Of a stretch of DNA of 64,000 nt, positions 10,701 to 19,503 are shown piece after piece. Origin of the DNA: Lewinellaceae bacterium (lineage in GTDB: Bacteria; Bacteroidota; Bacteroidia; Chitinophagales; Saprospiraceae); NCBI GenBank assembly GCA_016711435.1, contig JADJSY010000036.1, forward strand, positions 14,203 through 78,202, read 5' to 3'. The number at the start of each line of letters is the position of its first letter. Position 1 is the stretch's first letter. The notes below the pieces were generated by a model. The model did not search any database. It saw only the letters and a list, made by a program, of their open reading frames with translations, and was not told the DNA's origin. The position numbers and the translations under genes were made by a program.

Positions 10701-11852
10701 ACCGTCGATCGCAACAGGTGTCGGCGTGAAGATGGTACCGTTCAGGATACCGTTCAGGTCAGCGCAATCGTATGTGCAGCCTTCCGTCGGCTCGTTCGTC
10801 GTGCAAGCACAGGTAAGTACCGGCGGCAGTTTATCTTCAATCGAGATATTGCCCCAGCAGGAGTTTTCACCCAAATCTGCTACACCGTTACCGTTCGCAT
10901 CCACTACTACCCGCACTGCGTACGTTTTGTGAACATCCGAAGCACCGAGAACACCTGCAACCCATGGGCCGTTGCCCAGTGGAAGCGTTTTGTCTAATTG
11001 AACGATGTAATTATCGAAACAGCCGTAACTGCCTTCCAAAATATCATCCGGGTTCAGCACCAGGCTGCAACCTTGATCCAAAGCCACTGTAACCAGGTCA
11101 TTGCAAACAATGTTGGTAGGCGTGGCAACCACGTTCACCGTGCGCGATACCGACTGCTCGCAGCCGGGGTCATCATTATCCGGGTCAGGTTCGCCGCCGT
11201 TCACGATATACTTGATCACATAAGTACCCACACCGGCGCCCGGGTCAAATGTGGTGGTCTCCACACCGTTGACTGTAAAGTACGGTGGGTCCATCGGATC
11301 CGTGTTCGCATCACCGGGATCGCCCGTCAAAGTGATCGGGTCGGTGTTTACACAGAACGGTCCGTCCAGATTGGTGGTAATCACAGGATTCGGGTATTCA
11401 CAGGTATTGCCGATGGTAAGTGTTAAACCGCGGGCATTCCGGACGGTTATGGTGTAACCCAGGGCATCCACGTGTCGACCCGGCAGCAGGTAAATACCAG
11501 AACCTGCAGGGCTTTCTACAAAAACAGTACCTACCGTTACAGGCGTAGGTGTGGAAGGCGGAGGCAGACTGGTAGAAGTATACAAACCGCTTACTGCCGT
11601 CACCGTCCAGGTGTCACCCGGAACTGCCGTGATTTCGATTGTCTCGCTAAACTGGCCGTTGGTCAAAGTTGTCGCGTTATTCAAACATGCGCAAGGGTCG
11701 ATGATCGTAATATCACAACCACCTGTGACAATGGTAGCAACACCATCCATCTGGGCCGAACAATCACCCTCAAAGGAAATAGTGGCTACCACCGTGTAGA
11801 TACCAGCTTGCGAATTGCGGGCCGAAGGAAATAGGATTACCCGTACCGTCAA
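7755..11852 (-). CDS. Giant T9SS adhesin, HYR-like repeat segment
   Basis: 1,365 codons of extracellular beta-rich sequence. It contains repeated HYR-like (hyalin-type) modules recognisable by DDEGPEIACPADMTVSTNP, DDIPPVATCTEF, KIKPVCLPPAHVTVAC, QTPPTITCTPIDTCDY and CKAPTVACADVNINL, each followed by a D(N/R)C element and a T-x-W-x-D-C-like strand. The many cysteines are consistent with an exported protein. It has no real start of its own: upstream it joins the 11770-14460 frame by dropping one base near 11830 (GNPISFG continuing into NSQAGIYTVVATISFEGDC), and downstream it joins 6427-7761. HYR modules are known as adhesive domains; binding partners are unknown. Confidence 0.85.
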   Translation of the reverse strand: MTVRVILFPSARNSQAGIYTVVATISFEGDCSAQMDGVATIVTGGCDITIIDPCACLNNATTLTNGQFSETIEITAVPGDTWTVTAVSGLYTSTSLPPPSTPTPVTVGTVFVESPAGSGIYLLPGRHVDALGYTITVRNARGLTLTIGNTCEYPNPVITTNLDGPFCVNTDPITLTGDPGDANTDPMDPPYFTVNGVETTTFDPGAGVGTYVIKYIVNGGEPDPDNDDPGCEQSVSRTVNVVATPTNIVCNDLVTVALDQGCSLVLNPDDILEGSYGCFDNYIVQLDKTLPLGNGPWVAGVLGASDVHKTYAVRVVVDANGNGVADLGENSCWGNISIEDKLPPVLTCACTTNEPTEGCTYDCADLNGILNGTIFTPTPVAIDGCEGQINTIVANPNVPGANLYKEDEYFPGVNACSIGRIVRTWTAKDSWGNSVQCTQIFYLEPFTHEDIDFPDDITIDCAGCGDAPGVRPCDLASRGVQYSVPFAGVYPLIATPQNINVIGCGVSGGLCNLGASYTDTRIDICAGTFKIQRRWVVLDWCTNETWTSEQLIKVVDDEGPEIACPADMTVSTNPSQCCATVDLPNVIVEDRCSPTAIISAKIRVYEQYPTGPDGDDLDTDPDPLVIATYTLNKTTNPGQFKLETFQGNNFWDCDTLGNYGTTPCLPIGRHLVTYFAEDVCGNINTCTFWLTVVDDIPPVATCTEFTTVAIGSDDLTDCYAPSGDCKFGGVTWVPASAFNQGSYDNCNDIAFTVRRMRADTGYSDCIEDLKFAEGCDNWSIASCGGLNYEQGNGFNDEYDIATAENDSIKFYCCEVGTTQRIILRVYQLDIYGHWAYYTDENGLPLLDPETNCIQYIYNECMIDVEVQDKIKPVCLPPAHVTVACENFEPSLWAYGYPSAYDNCCLDETPPTSAEPGGVTNIPAGTTAIPGVCGMTQKTYYSGFPGAAFDTTCNKGTIIRRFTAWDCYGFSSSCTQRIIVNYNEDYTIVFPADDTENCVGTPDFGYPQITNDEGCELIGISYNDVYFTVVPDACYKIERTWTVINWCTYVPDDPCYDHQRQYGRTVRVWGGVPAANVPTPPGLGWNDPRPQGMGWVSRNCVTYKQIIKVIDQTPPTITCTPIDTCDYSSNFDTDGLRYWNDGDLWWDNGTQSHNLCETDKTVLSVTAEDLCDTISPIGGLRFRYLLFLDLDNDGIMETVISSADANTTRPGGLYGRVRYNNYQQPNYGNGQVRKFDLSGNPYAFNIEQTLTGARVIWRTAGGTVQNPNLPHGTHKIKWIAEDGCGNEAVCEEIFTIRDCKAPTVACADVNINLMFGGMATLWTSDFFLYAEDNCTPADILKVAVFARMIPTTTIPVSRPVPHKASW

Positions 11853-14460
11853 CAGGGTCGCCGACAGCTGTCATACCTAAGAACAATTGGTAAGTAGCAC
11901 CCAATTGAGAATCATCCAAGCCAACTAAAACACCGTTACCTTCCGTCGTGCAAAGTATGCCGCCGCCGGTTACGGTAAATCTTTCCGGTGGAGCACATGG
12001 CAGAATGACAAAGCTTGCCGCCGTGCGGCAGGTAGGATTATCCGCACATGCTGCATAAAATATCGTAGTGCCGGGCGTGAAGGTATTCGGTAATCCGGAG
12101 TCTTCTACACCTACCGGATTGAACGAAGAACCCGAGCCGATCGGTGAACCACCCGAAGCGCTTGTGTACCACTCTACAGCAGTAGATGCATAAGTAACAT
12201 TGATCGTTATGTTGGTGATGTTCGCATCTTGTACTGCTGCGCCACCATCATCAGTCGTTTCACGAAACTCAAACAACCATGTACCGGCTGGATCTGTCGC
12301 AGGCCATGCAGGAGCAGTAGTAGGATTACTATTAGGATCTATCAACCCTGTAAAGACGCCACCCGAACCGGGAGGAGTACCATTCGCATTTGTTTTAGGC
12401 TGAATATCATTTACTTGAGCGTTGTAACCCACAGGAGGAGTGACGCGAGTGCGCAATTCGCTTCTCCATGAGCCATTGGAAGATGTATATGTGATCTCTA
12501 CGGTTACCCCGGATACAGTCGCTCCCAAAGGAATCCCGCCAGGTGTTCCTTCTGCAGGTACTGTAATACTGATTGGTACGCCATCAACATAGGAAGCAGA
12601 AAATGATGCACCTCCACTACCCGTGTTAGAAACAGAACCAGGAGCAGGAGCGCAAACTGTAGAGGAGGTAAGTTGCCCACTTCCGCCTGCATTGATAGTG
12701 ACGCCCGTTGCCTGAGGGAACGACTCACACGCTTCAATGACAAAATTTACCGGCCTGCGGCAGGTAGGATCATCTGGACATGCTGCATAATACACCGTAG
12801 TGCCCGGCGTTAAGGTATTCGGCAATGCGGGGTCATCTACGCCTACCGGATTGAACGGAGAACCCGAGCCGATAGGGCTGCCACCGACAGCGCCCGTGTA
12901 CCATTCAATAGCAGTAGGTGTGACAATCTGTATCTGACCGCCCACCGGGCCCGTTATATTCCAGGTGAAAGAGGCATTAGCATCTAGGAGTTCAAAAGTG
13001 GTAGAAATCAGGGTGTACGTAACGCCGGCTGTGAGCGTCATTACGCCGGCGCCGCCGGCGCCACCCAATTGCGGTTCATTGTCTATCACCTCAGAATCGT
13101 CATCCCCGCGAATAAATCCGGCGCCGCAAGTACCCAACACCATGGGTGATGTGAAGATATAGCCCATGCCGTCATAATCCAAATCATTATCAGCCATGGT
13201 GAATATGTAATTACCCGTAGTGGTTACCTGGAATTGAGTAGCTACGTAGTGTATTGGCGTAGCAGCGACATAACTACAAGTGGTACTATTCGTAGAAGTT
13301 AATTGCTTGTCTGCCGTAGGGCTTGTTGCAATATCCCAGGAACCCGAAATGAAAGTTGTAGCATCGCCTAATGTACCACCCGGGCACACAGCGCCGGAAG
13401 TCAGGCTTCCTTCTCCGCCTGCAGTGATGGTAACACCCGTTGCCGGAGGAGGAATACATGTACCCTCCGGCAGAATGACAAAATCTACCGGCGTGCGGCA
13501 GGTAGGATCACCTGAACATGCTGCATAATACGTCGTTGTTCCGGGCGTATTGGTATTCGGTAATTCGGGGTCTACGCCTACCGGATTGAACGGAGAACCC
13601 GTGCCGATAGATGCGCCACCCGAAGCGGCTACGTACCATTCAATAACACCGGGCGTCACAGTTTGTACCTGACCCATCGGCGGGCCAGTTATATTCCAGG
13701 TGAAAGAGCCATCAACACCTCCCGCACCGATACCCCAAGTGGTAGAAACCAGGGTGTAAGTAGTACCCGCTGTGAGCGTCATTACGCCCGCGCCGTCGCC
13801 TCCACCTAATTCAGGCTCACTGCCAGGCCCAGAATCGTCGTCTGCGCGGATAAATCCTGCACCACAAGTGCCCGGCACCATGGGTGATGTGAAAATATAA
13901 CCCATACCATCATAACCCAAATCATCAGCCATAGTAAACACGTAGTCGCCGGTAACAGTTACCTGGAATGTTGTGGCAATATATAATCTTAATCTTTCAG
14001 GTATCGCAAAACCACATGGGGTACTATTCGTAATAAATGCCGCCGGCATGTTCGCCGTAGGGTCTGTCGCAGAGTTCCCGGTAACCGTAATCGTACTTGT
14101 AGGAGCGCCTAATGAACCGGGAGGGCACACGCTGCTGGAAGTCAAACTTCCAGTTCCGCCTACAAGTATCTCGACGCCCGTAGCGTCAGGAGGCGTACAA
14201 GGGATCGCGTCGCAAAAAGGCGTAGGGATATCATCGTTCGTAAAAGCCGCACAGGGGCTACCAACAACACCACTCACACTGTAATCGATCGTACCGACTG
14301 GCTGGCCGGGGTCTACTGTAAAGGTGGCGACATTTGTTCCGTCTCCGGTAATCGTGCCCACAGCCGTATTGCCGGACAAGGTAATCCGGTCACCCGAACA
14401 GGCGGCGGTAACAGTGACTGAACAACCATTCGGATTCGGAGTAACTGTCGGCTCTCGCAC
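11770..14460 (-). CDS. Giant T9SS adhesin, tandem Ig-like module segment
   Basis: 896 codons containing three tandem modules of about 245 residues, beginning near 14184 (ATGVEILVGGTGSLTSSSVC), 13443 (ATGVTITAGGEGSLTSGAVC) and 12711 (ATGVTINAGGSGQLTSSTVC). Each ends with an Ig-like strand set of the type IEWYTGAVGGSPIGSGSPFN, then TPGTTVYYAAC. Modules 1 and 2 share a middle section (YDGMGYIFTSPMV..GTCGAGFIR); module 3 has a different insert (PLGATVSGVTVEITYTSSNG). Upstream it joins the 14475-14777 frame by one added T near 14504 (TDDTCGFAIGTYTLTVYPPV). Confidence 0.85.
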   Translation of the reverse strand: MREPTVTPNPNGCSVTVTAACSGDRITLSGNTAVGTITGDGTNVATFTVDPGQPVGTIDYSVSGVVGSPCAAFTNDDIPTPFCDAIPCTPPDATGVEILVGGTGSLTSSSVCPPGSLGAPTSTITVTGNSATDPTANMPAAFITNSTPCGFAIPERLRLYIATTFQVTVTGDYVFTMADDLGYDGMGYIFTSPMVPGTCGAGFIRADDDSGPGSEPELGGGDGAGVMTLTAGTTYTLVSTTWGIGAGGVDGSFTWNITGPPMGQVQTVTPGVIEWYVAASGGASIGTGSPFNPVGVDPELPNTNTPGTTTYYAACSGDPTCRTPVDFVILPEGTCIPPPATGVTITAGGEGSLTSGAVCPGGTLGDATTFISGSWDIATSPTADKQLTSTNSTTCSYVAATPIHYVATQFQVTTTGNYIFTMADNDLDYDGMGYIFTSPMVLGTCGAGFIRGDDDSEVIDNEPQLGGAGGAGVMTLTAGVTYTLISTTFELLDANASFTWNITGPVGGQIQIVTPTAIEWYTGAVGGSPIGSGSPFNPVGVDDPALPNTLTPGTTVYYAACPDDPTCRRPVNFVIEACESFPQATGVTINAGGSGQLTSSTVCAPAPGSVSNTGSGGASFSASYVDGVPISITVPAEGTPGGIPLGATVSGVTVEITYTSSNGSWRSELRTRVTPPVGYNAQVNDIQPKTNANGTPPGSGGVFTGLIDPNSNPTTAPAWPATDPAGTWLFEFRETTDDGGAAVQDANITNITINVTYASTAVEWYTSASGGSPIGSGSSFNPVGVEDSGLPNTFTPGTTIFYAACADNPTCRTAASFVILPCAPPERFTVTGGGILCTTEGNGVLVGLDDSQLGATYQLFLGMTAVGDPVDGTGNPISFGPQFASWYLHGGSHYFL

Positions 14461-14474
14461 CGGCGGATAAACCG

Positions 14475-14777
14475 TCAGCGTGTAGGTACCGATAGCAAAC
14501 CACAGGTATCATCTGTCAGGATGTTTGGCGTAGCATTATCACAGCGCATGTAAGCAGTGACTGACTGAACACTGGTAGTGCACAGAGATGAAATCGTACG
14601 CGTCATATTGCTGAGGCCTGTCGCACCATTGACGCTGGTAGGAACGGTGGTGGAATATTCTACTGTATAAGTGGTACCGGGAGTGACGATTGCACCGACA
14701 GCAGTCTCACGATCGTCCTGCCAGGCACCGAAAGAATCCGGCTGTGTTGCCGCCGCTGCAAACAGCGTCGTTGTCAT
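14475..14777 (-). CDS. Giant T9SS adhesin, short linking segment between two frameshifts
   Basis: About 100 codons in a third frame, carrying an Ig-like stretch (SFGAWQDDRETAVGAIVTPG, TYTVEYSTTVPTSVNGATGL). It bridges the 14707-17943 segment (which runs out in CSGGNTAGFFRCLAG) and the 11770-14460 segment. It is not an independent gene: its N-terminal residues overlap the end of the upstream frame, and the shift lies somewhere between 14707 and 14810. Confidence 0.6.
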   Translation of the reverse strand: MTTTLFAAAATQPDSFGAWQDDRETAVGAIVTPGTTYTVEYSTTVPTSVNGATGLSNMTRTISSLCTTSVQSVTAYMRCDNATPNILTDDTCGLLSVPTR

Positions 14778-17700
14778 TCGCGGCCTGAGGCGGATTTGCG
14801 CACATGCCGGAGCAATCCGGAGAAACGGTCACCGTGACCGAAGCCGAAGCGGTACAGGTGTTGGCAGCCGTAGTAGTAACTGTATAAATGGTGGTAGCAG
14901 TCACGTTGGATGCCAGCGGATTGAGGATGTTTGTCGCATCCAGGAAAGTAGCAGGACTCCAGAGGACCGTAGGCGCAGGCGGCGTAAAGGTGTAAATGGT
15001 GCCTGTTGGGAAATTCGCAGCCGAAGAAATGCCGGTATTTTCAGTGACAGAAGATACCGTAGAGGTATTGGCAGGGCTTAAAGGAGTAACACTTAAAAAA
15101 TTACCCACACTTCCGGAAATACCAATGGAGGCAGTAGTGCTTGCCAATGCTGCACTGGTTGCCCCATAGATAAACTGTATCTCACCGGTAGCCTCATACA
15201 GCAGCACTTGCATGGAAATGGTGGGATTAGTATTGCTTCCCGTACCACCCACATGCATGTTGGTCCATTCTATGGTTAACACTTGTGAACCAATAACACC
15301 GGTGGTAGCATAAACAATAGTGCCCCCGATCAAATCATTATCGTCCCACAATGGGGCTATAACATTTGCATTACTGGCCAGTAAGTTCGTAAAACCAGGA
15401 GCAGTTGCACCTAATGCAAGGGCGCCATTTGTACTGACACTAAACGTAGTAAAGGTGGTGCCATTATAGTTAAACGTAAATCCGATAGGAATGGAAGTTT
15501 GGGTTCCATCATCACCTGTTGCGGTACTTAGAGTGCCCCCAACCAATTGTGTGAACGCACCACTTGAACCCGCAAAGGAATAAGTATTGGGCAGAGCAGT
15601 TGTAGGAACAACTGCCTGTAATTGAGAACTTCCTCCACAAGCCACAATACCCCCATCTGTCGCAGTAGCCGAAATGGTCGGCGGTGTAGCTACTGTAATT
15701 GTAACCGTGGTAAAACCTGTACATCCATCCAAAGTACGTGCACCTGTGGCTGTATAGATAGTCGTGGAAGCGGGTGAAGCATTTACGATAGCTCCGGTCG
15801 CTACATCCAATCCCAAAGTCGGCAACCAAGCATAAGTATCAGCACCCGACGCCGTCAACGCGATAGCGGTACTGCCTGTACAGTATGTGGCACTCGGAGG
15901 TATAACAGCCACCGTTACGGGGTTAGAAATACAAGGATTTGGGTTAGTACCCGAAAACTCATCGGCGCCGATATCGGGGAAAGTGCCCGTGCCGACATAG
16001 CCCGGATTGCCCTTACGGGTTTGGCTGTCGTAATCGTCGGTTATTCCGCTGACGTTCATGCCACCGCTTTCTGCCAGCGTATTGACGCTTGGATCGATGT
16101 GCAGGAAATTTGCATTGGATCCGACCGTGCTTAAGAAGGTCGGGTTCTCCGTAACGGATTGTGCATCTCTGGGCGAAACAAAAGCCTGATAGGCCGCCAG
16201 GGTTTGAATGCCGGCTGTTCCGTCATAGAATATGACATTGGCTGCCCCGGGTGTGCCTGCATAAAACAGGTTATTGTTGGAAGCAGCACCATAAGAAGTA
16301 AGCGTTGTAGAGCTGCGCCGGTAAGCCGACGTAAAACCTAACGCCCCAGCTGGTGTAGACAGGTTGACAAAAATATTATTCTTCAACGTAAGCGTCGGCG
16401 TTGTGGACGCCGGAAATGGCGCTGGATCCGAACAATGCGCCGGGCTGGTAGCATTCAGATACACCGTATTATAATAGACATTTACTGTAGTACCACCGGT
16501 AATGTTAATACCAATCAACGGATTGGCTGCATTGGCCGATGGGGTACGCAGGTCGCCGATAATATTGTTCTGGATCGTAGTCGTCGTTCCTGCGGAAACC
16601 AAAATACCGGATACCGTACCGGATGCATTGTTTGCTTCCAGGTTGTATATTTTATTTTTGGAAAATATTTGGGTAGTTCCTCCAGTAGTACTTGAAATAC
16701 CGGTAACCGCAGAAGCGCCGGTACTGCTTAAGGTATGAACGGTATTTTGCGAAAAAGTTTGTGTACCGGAAGAGGATGTGATGCCAGTGATAGCACCGGC
16801 GCTTGTAATACTGCTGACGAGATTTCCAGACACCGTTGCGGAACCACTAAAAGATACGTCCAAACCAGTAATGGCGCTTGTTCCGCCGATCCAGTTGCTG
16901 AAAGTATTATTGGTAACCGTTTTGATAAGCGAACCGCCATCGGTGCTTGCCCATCCGGCAATAGTTGTGGCGCCGGTAACAGTAATATTGGAGAAGTTAT
17001 TACCGGTGTTGCTTTCATTCACCGTAGCCCCGGATGTACCAAAGGAGAAGTATAATGTTACCGTGCCACCCGCCCCGGTTTTGTTAAAGGCGGTTACGAT
17101 CGAGTTGTTGTTGATATTACCCACGCCATTAGTGGGGCGGGTCCAGTTACTGGAAATAAAAGTAAATGAACCGGTTGAACTGGACGTAATGTTGGTAAAC
17201 GTGTTGTTGTTTATATTATGGTTAAGCGGTCCCGCAGTCGAACTACCTGCTTGTAAAATGGCAGTTATAGACCCTGTAGCAGCCGCTATGGTGTGATTCA
17301 GGGCAGTAAAATTATTATTATTAATATTGGTCGTAGAAGTTATAGAGCTGGTAGTTGTCTCCACAGAGATGCCATTGATTGTTCCGGCCAACACATGGCT
17401 GGTTATGGCAAGCGTATTATTATTAATGTTGTTGGTAAAGGTACCTGTTGGTTGATTCGAGGCAGCTGGGACGAAGATACCCCGCAAAGTGCCGGAGGTC
17501 ACGCCGCTTGCACTGCTCGAACTCGTGATGCTATTAAAAGAAACCGTATAGTTTTTTGTGTTCCGTACAAGGATACCATATACAGTAGCGGAAACATTCG
17601 CGTAACCAGAAAACGTTCCTGTAGTTCCATAATTGGTGATAGTATTGGCATTGGGTGCAGTACCACCGATTTCCAATCCATCGTTGTGATCTGCCGCGGC

Positions 17701-17943
17701 AGTCGGCCCAACAATTGCAATACCCTGGTTGACGTTGCTGATGGCGTTTCCATAAATTTTCAGGCCGCTATTACCACCTGCTGCGGTGGTTGCAGTGGCT
17801 AAAGTTGTCACAGAGGTAGCAGTGTGCGTAGAATTGCTGTATATCCCGAATGTATTCTGGTACACCCTGTTCAGCGAGATCGTATTGTTCTGGATCGTGC
17901 AGTTTTGGGCGCCATTGGTACTGGTAGCATACAACAAAGCCAC
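14707..17943 (-). CDS. Giant T9SS adhesin, beta-helix and PKD-like segment
   Basis: 1,078 codons. The first roughly 500 residues are Asn/Thr-rich right-handed beta-helix repeats (CTIQNNTISLNRVYQNTFG, NHNINNNTFTNITSSS, IQNNIIGDLRTPS), followed by DIGADEFSG, a typical end of such helices. Then come PKD/Ig-like modules (PPSATYCTGSTAIALTASGA; VTITVATPPTISATATDGG) and an inserted domain with GDDGTQTSIPIGFTFNYNG. Dropping one G of the G4 run at 17942 links it to the signal-peptide segment (NNMTEWVALLYATS). Secreted and surface-exposed by inference from the two ends of the gene. Confidence 0.85.
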   Translation of the reverse strand: MALLYATSTNGAQNCTIQNNTISLNRVYQNTFGIYSNSTHTATSVTTLATATTAAGGNSGLKIYGNAISNVNQGIAIVGPTAAADHNDGLEIGGTAPNANTITNYGTTGTFSGYANVSATVYGILVRNTKNYTVSFNSITSSSSASGVTSGTLRGIFVPAASNQPTGTFTNNINNNTLAITSHVLAGTINGISVETTTSSITSTTNINNNNFTALNHTIAAATGSITAILQAGSSTAGPLNHNINNNTFTNITSSSTGSFTFISSNWTRPTNGVGNINNNSIVTAFNKTGAGGTVTLYFSFGTSGATVNESNTGNNFSNITVTGATTIAGWASTDGGSLIKTVTNNTFSNWIGGTSAITGLDVSFSGSATVSGNLVSSITSAGAITGITSSSGTQTFSQNTVHTLSSTGASAVTGISSTTGGTTQIFSKNKIYNLEANNASGTVSGILVSAGTTTTIQNNIIGDLRTPSANAANPLIGINITGGTTVNVYYNTVYLNATSPAHCSDPAPFPASTTPTLTLKNNIFVNLSTPAGALGFTSAYRRSSTTLTSYGAASNNNLFYAGTPGAANVIFYDGTAGIQTLAAYQAFVSPRDAQSVTENPTFLSTVGSNANFLHIDPSVNTLAESGGMNVSGITDDYDSQTRKGNPGYVGTGTFPDIGADEFSGTNPNPCISNPVTVAVIPPSATYCTGSTAIALTASGADTYAWLPTLGLDVATGAIVNASPASTTIYTATGARTLDGCTGFTTVTITVATPPTISATATDGGIVACGGSSQLQAVVPTTALPNTYSFAGSSGAFTQLVGGTLSTATGDDGTQTSIPIGFTFNYNGTTFTTFSVSTNGALALGATAPGFTNLLASNANVIAPLWDDNDLIGGTIVYATTGVIGSQVLTIEWTNMHVGGTGSNTNPTISMQVLLYEATGEIQFIYGATSAALASTTASIGISGSVGNFLSVTPLSPANTSTVSSVTENTGISSAANFPTGTIYTFTPPAPTVLWSPATFLDATNILNPLASNVTATTIYTVTTTAANTCTASASVTVTVSPDCSGMCANPPQAANDNDAVCSGGNTAGFFRCLAGRS

Positions 17944-18433
17944 CCCACTCCGTCATATTATTGGTGCCTGCGGCAGTCGTGAGGTTGGCTGCATTTTCCT
18001 GCATGGTAAATCCCGTGATGGTCACGAAATCTGCTCCAACGATTTTGAAAATGGCGTCGTTCAGGAGGCCTGAAGCCTGCGGCGTGAAAGCCGTGATGGT
18101 ATTGCCGTTGCCCTGGATCGTGATCTGATCGGCTAACGTACCCGTGGCAGTGATGGCGTACCCGCCTGCCGGAGCAGTCTGCGGGTTGCCTGCTGACAGG
18201 TTTATGGTAACACCCCCTGCGCCGACACCTTGCGTATTTAGATCAGTGATGGCCGCAGCAAGGTCTGGATAAGACCCAGGGATGTTTAAGGTCCCAGTCA
18301 ATTGTGCCTGGAGGCTGTTCAGGCCTGCAGTTGACAGCACAATGCTTACCAAAATCAACATGCGCGTGGCAAAATTGATGCTGGAAGATTTGCCCCAAGA
18401 AAGTGAATGAAGGTACAATTTGCTCATTTTCAT
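17771..18433 (-). CDS. Giant T9SS adhesin, N-terminus with signal peptide
   Basis: The best start is the ATG at 18433 (MKMSKLYLHSLSWGKSS); ATGs at 18463 and 18427 are alternatives. A signal peptide ends near LSTAGLNSLQA/QLTG. The beta-helix begins immediately (GSYPDLAAAITDLNTQGVGA, ITIQGNGNTITAF). The frame is real to NNMTEWG near 17942, after which it reads antisense-like sequence to 17771. With the segments down to 6427, the restored gene is about 12 kb and about 4,000 codons, with five frame breaks. No promoter could be assigned in the divergent gap to groES. Confidence 0.85.
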   Translation of the reverse strand: MKMSKLYLHSLSWGKSSSINFATRMLILVSIVLSTAGLNSLQAQLTGTLNIPGSYPDLAAAITDLNTQGVGAGGVTINLSAGNPQTAPAGGYAITATGTLADQITIQGNGNTITAFTPQASGLLNDAIFKIVGADFVTITGFTMQENAANLTTAAGTNNMTEWGGFVVCYQYQWRPKLHDPEQYDLAEQGVPEYIRDIQQFYAHCYLCDNFSHCNHRSRW

Positions 18434-19041
18434 GAATTTAAGATTACAGGAATACAGTGACAAACCAGATTATAACACAATAAACCCCGGCGCAGAACGC
18501 CGCAGTTAATTATCAAATTGGTGTGGATCGAAGGCAAAAAACCATACCCGGTAAGGGTTCGGAAAATTTCGCTTCAATGCAATAAATCAGCCTTAATGAG
18601 ATGTGACTTTGGTACGGTATCTAACCTGCCGGAAAATGGAAATCCCGAAAGCGGCACACGATTGTGTGCACAGATGCTTGGGTAAAAAGGCAGGACGGTA
18701 CGAGCAAAAAAGTCATGAGTACTATTACGGTGTAAACGGATTAGGTATAAAACTGGGCAAACATACATACATTTATTTCATTCGGTTGTTTTTTTCATTT
18801 CTTTTTTACGGATTCGTATAACAGGATTCACCCGGAATGGAAAGCAGGTAGTGACTATCCGAACCAAAAGACTGCCACAACTGCCGCCTGCCTGTTCAAA
18901 CCTGACAGCATACGCCGGAGCGTCTGAAAAAATGGCAGGAAAACCTGCATGGCACGAAGTCTGATAAAGGAGCTGTGTCCGCAGAAAATTCTGTTTTGCG
19001 GCCTCTAAACTTGTTTCACCAAAACATAAATATCTAAAAGT
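18434..19041. other. Divergent intergenic region, adhesin / groES
   Basis: About 600 bp between divergently transcribed genes. It holds no convincing frame and no CIRCE-type heat-shock operator. The right end has a short inverted repeat (GCAGG-AAAA-CCTGC, 18935-18948) next to a sigma-54-like sequence (18950-18965). Confidence 0.5.
18950..18965 (+). promoter_or_regulatory. Sigma-54-like -24/-12 sequence upstream of groES
   Basis: TGGCACGAAGTCTGAT resembles the sigma-54 consensus TGGCACR-N4-TTGCW with the correct GG-N10 spacing. However, the -12 dinucleotide is GA instead of GC, with two mismatches in all. It lies 76 bp before the groES ATG and directly after a small inverted repeat. It is suggestive only. 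Confidence 0.3.
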
Positions 19042-19305
19042 ATGAAACCAATCGCTGACCGTGTGATTATCAAGCCCGCTCCAGCCGACGAGAAGACCAA
19101 AGGTGGTATCATTATTCCCGATACTGCCAAGGAAAAACCACAACGTGGTGAGGTCGTCGCAGTAGGCCCGGGCAAAGACGGAAATATGATGACTGTAACC
19201 GCAGGCGACATCGTGCTGTATGGCAAATACGCAGGACAGGAAATCTCCTACGAAGGCCAGGACTACCTGATTATGCGTGAAGACGATATCCTCGTCATTA
19301 TTTAA
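19042..19305 (+). CDS. groES: Co-chaperonin GroES
   Basis: 87 residues. Starts MKPIADRVIIKPAPADEKTK, has the mobile-loop sequence KTKGGIIIPDTAKEKPQRG (about 18-37) and the dome/core motif GEVVAVGPG, and ends DYLIMREDDILVII. Family members are about 90-97 residues, so this one is slightly short but complete. It forms the heptameric lid of GroEL for ATP-driven protein folding in the cytoplasm. groEL follows after a 198-bp spacer rich in ATAAACC words and TTATTAGTTATTGG, longer than in most groESL operons. Confidence 0.97.
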   Translation: MKPIADRVIIKPAPADEKTKGGIIIPDTAKEKPQRGEVVAVGPGKDGNMMTVTAGDIVLYGKYAGQEISYEGQDYLIMREDDILVII

Positions 19306-19503
19306 AGGAATTGAGGCTAATGTTATGTAAGTAGTTATCCGTTATTAGTTATTGGTTATTCGTGCTGACAATCAAGCATTACCACCAATTTAATCTAAAC
19401 TAATATTGACATACTACCTTATAAACCATAAACCTATAAACTATCAACCCATAAACCCATAAACCTCTTTACTCATTCATTCTAACATTCATTATTCGAA
19501 CAT
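19306..19503 (+). repeat. groES-groEL spacer made of low-complexity words
   Basis: It begins with a TTATCCGTTATTAGTTATTGG array (about 19331-19358) and continues with CATAAACC/CTATAAACC words (about 19422-19465) up to CATTCATTATTCG before the groEL ATG. No facing reverse-complement arm is present, so it looks like unpaired half-elements of the intergenic word repeats seen elsewhere. Confidence 0.55.

Noticed and set aside
18434..19041. CIRCE heat-shock operator
   Set aside because: No TTAGCACTC-N9-GAGTGCTAA-like sequence was found before groES.
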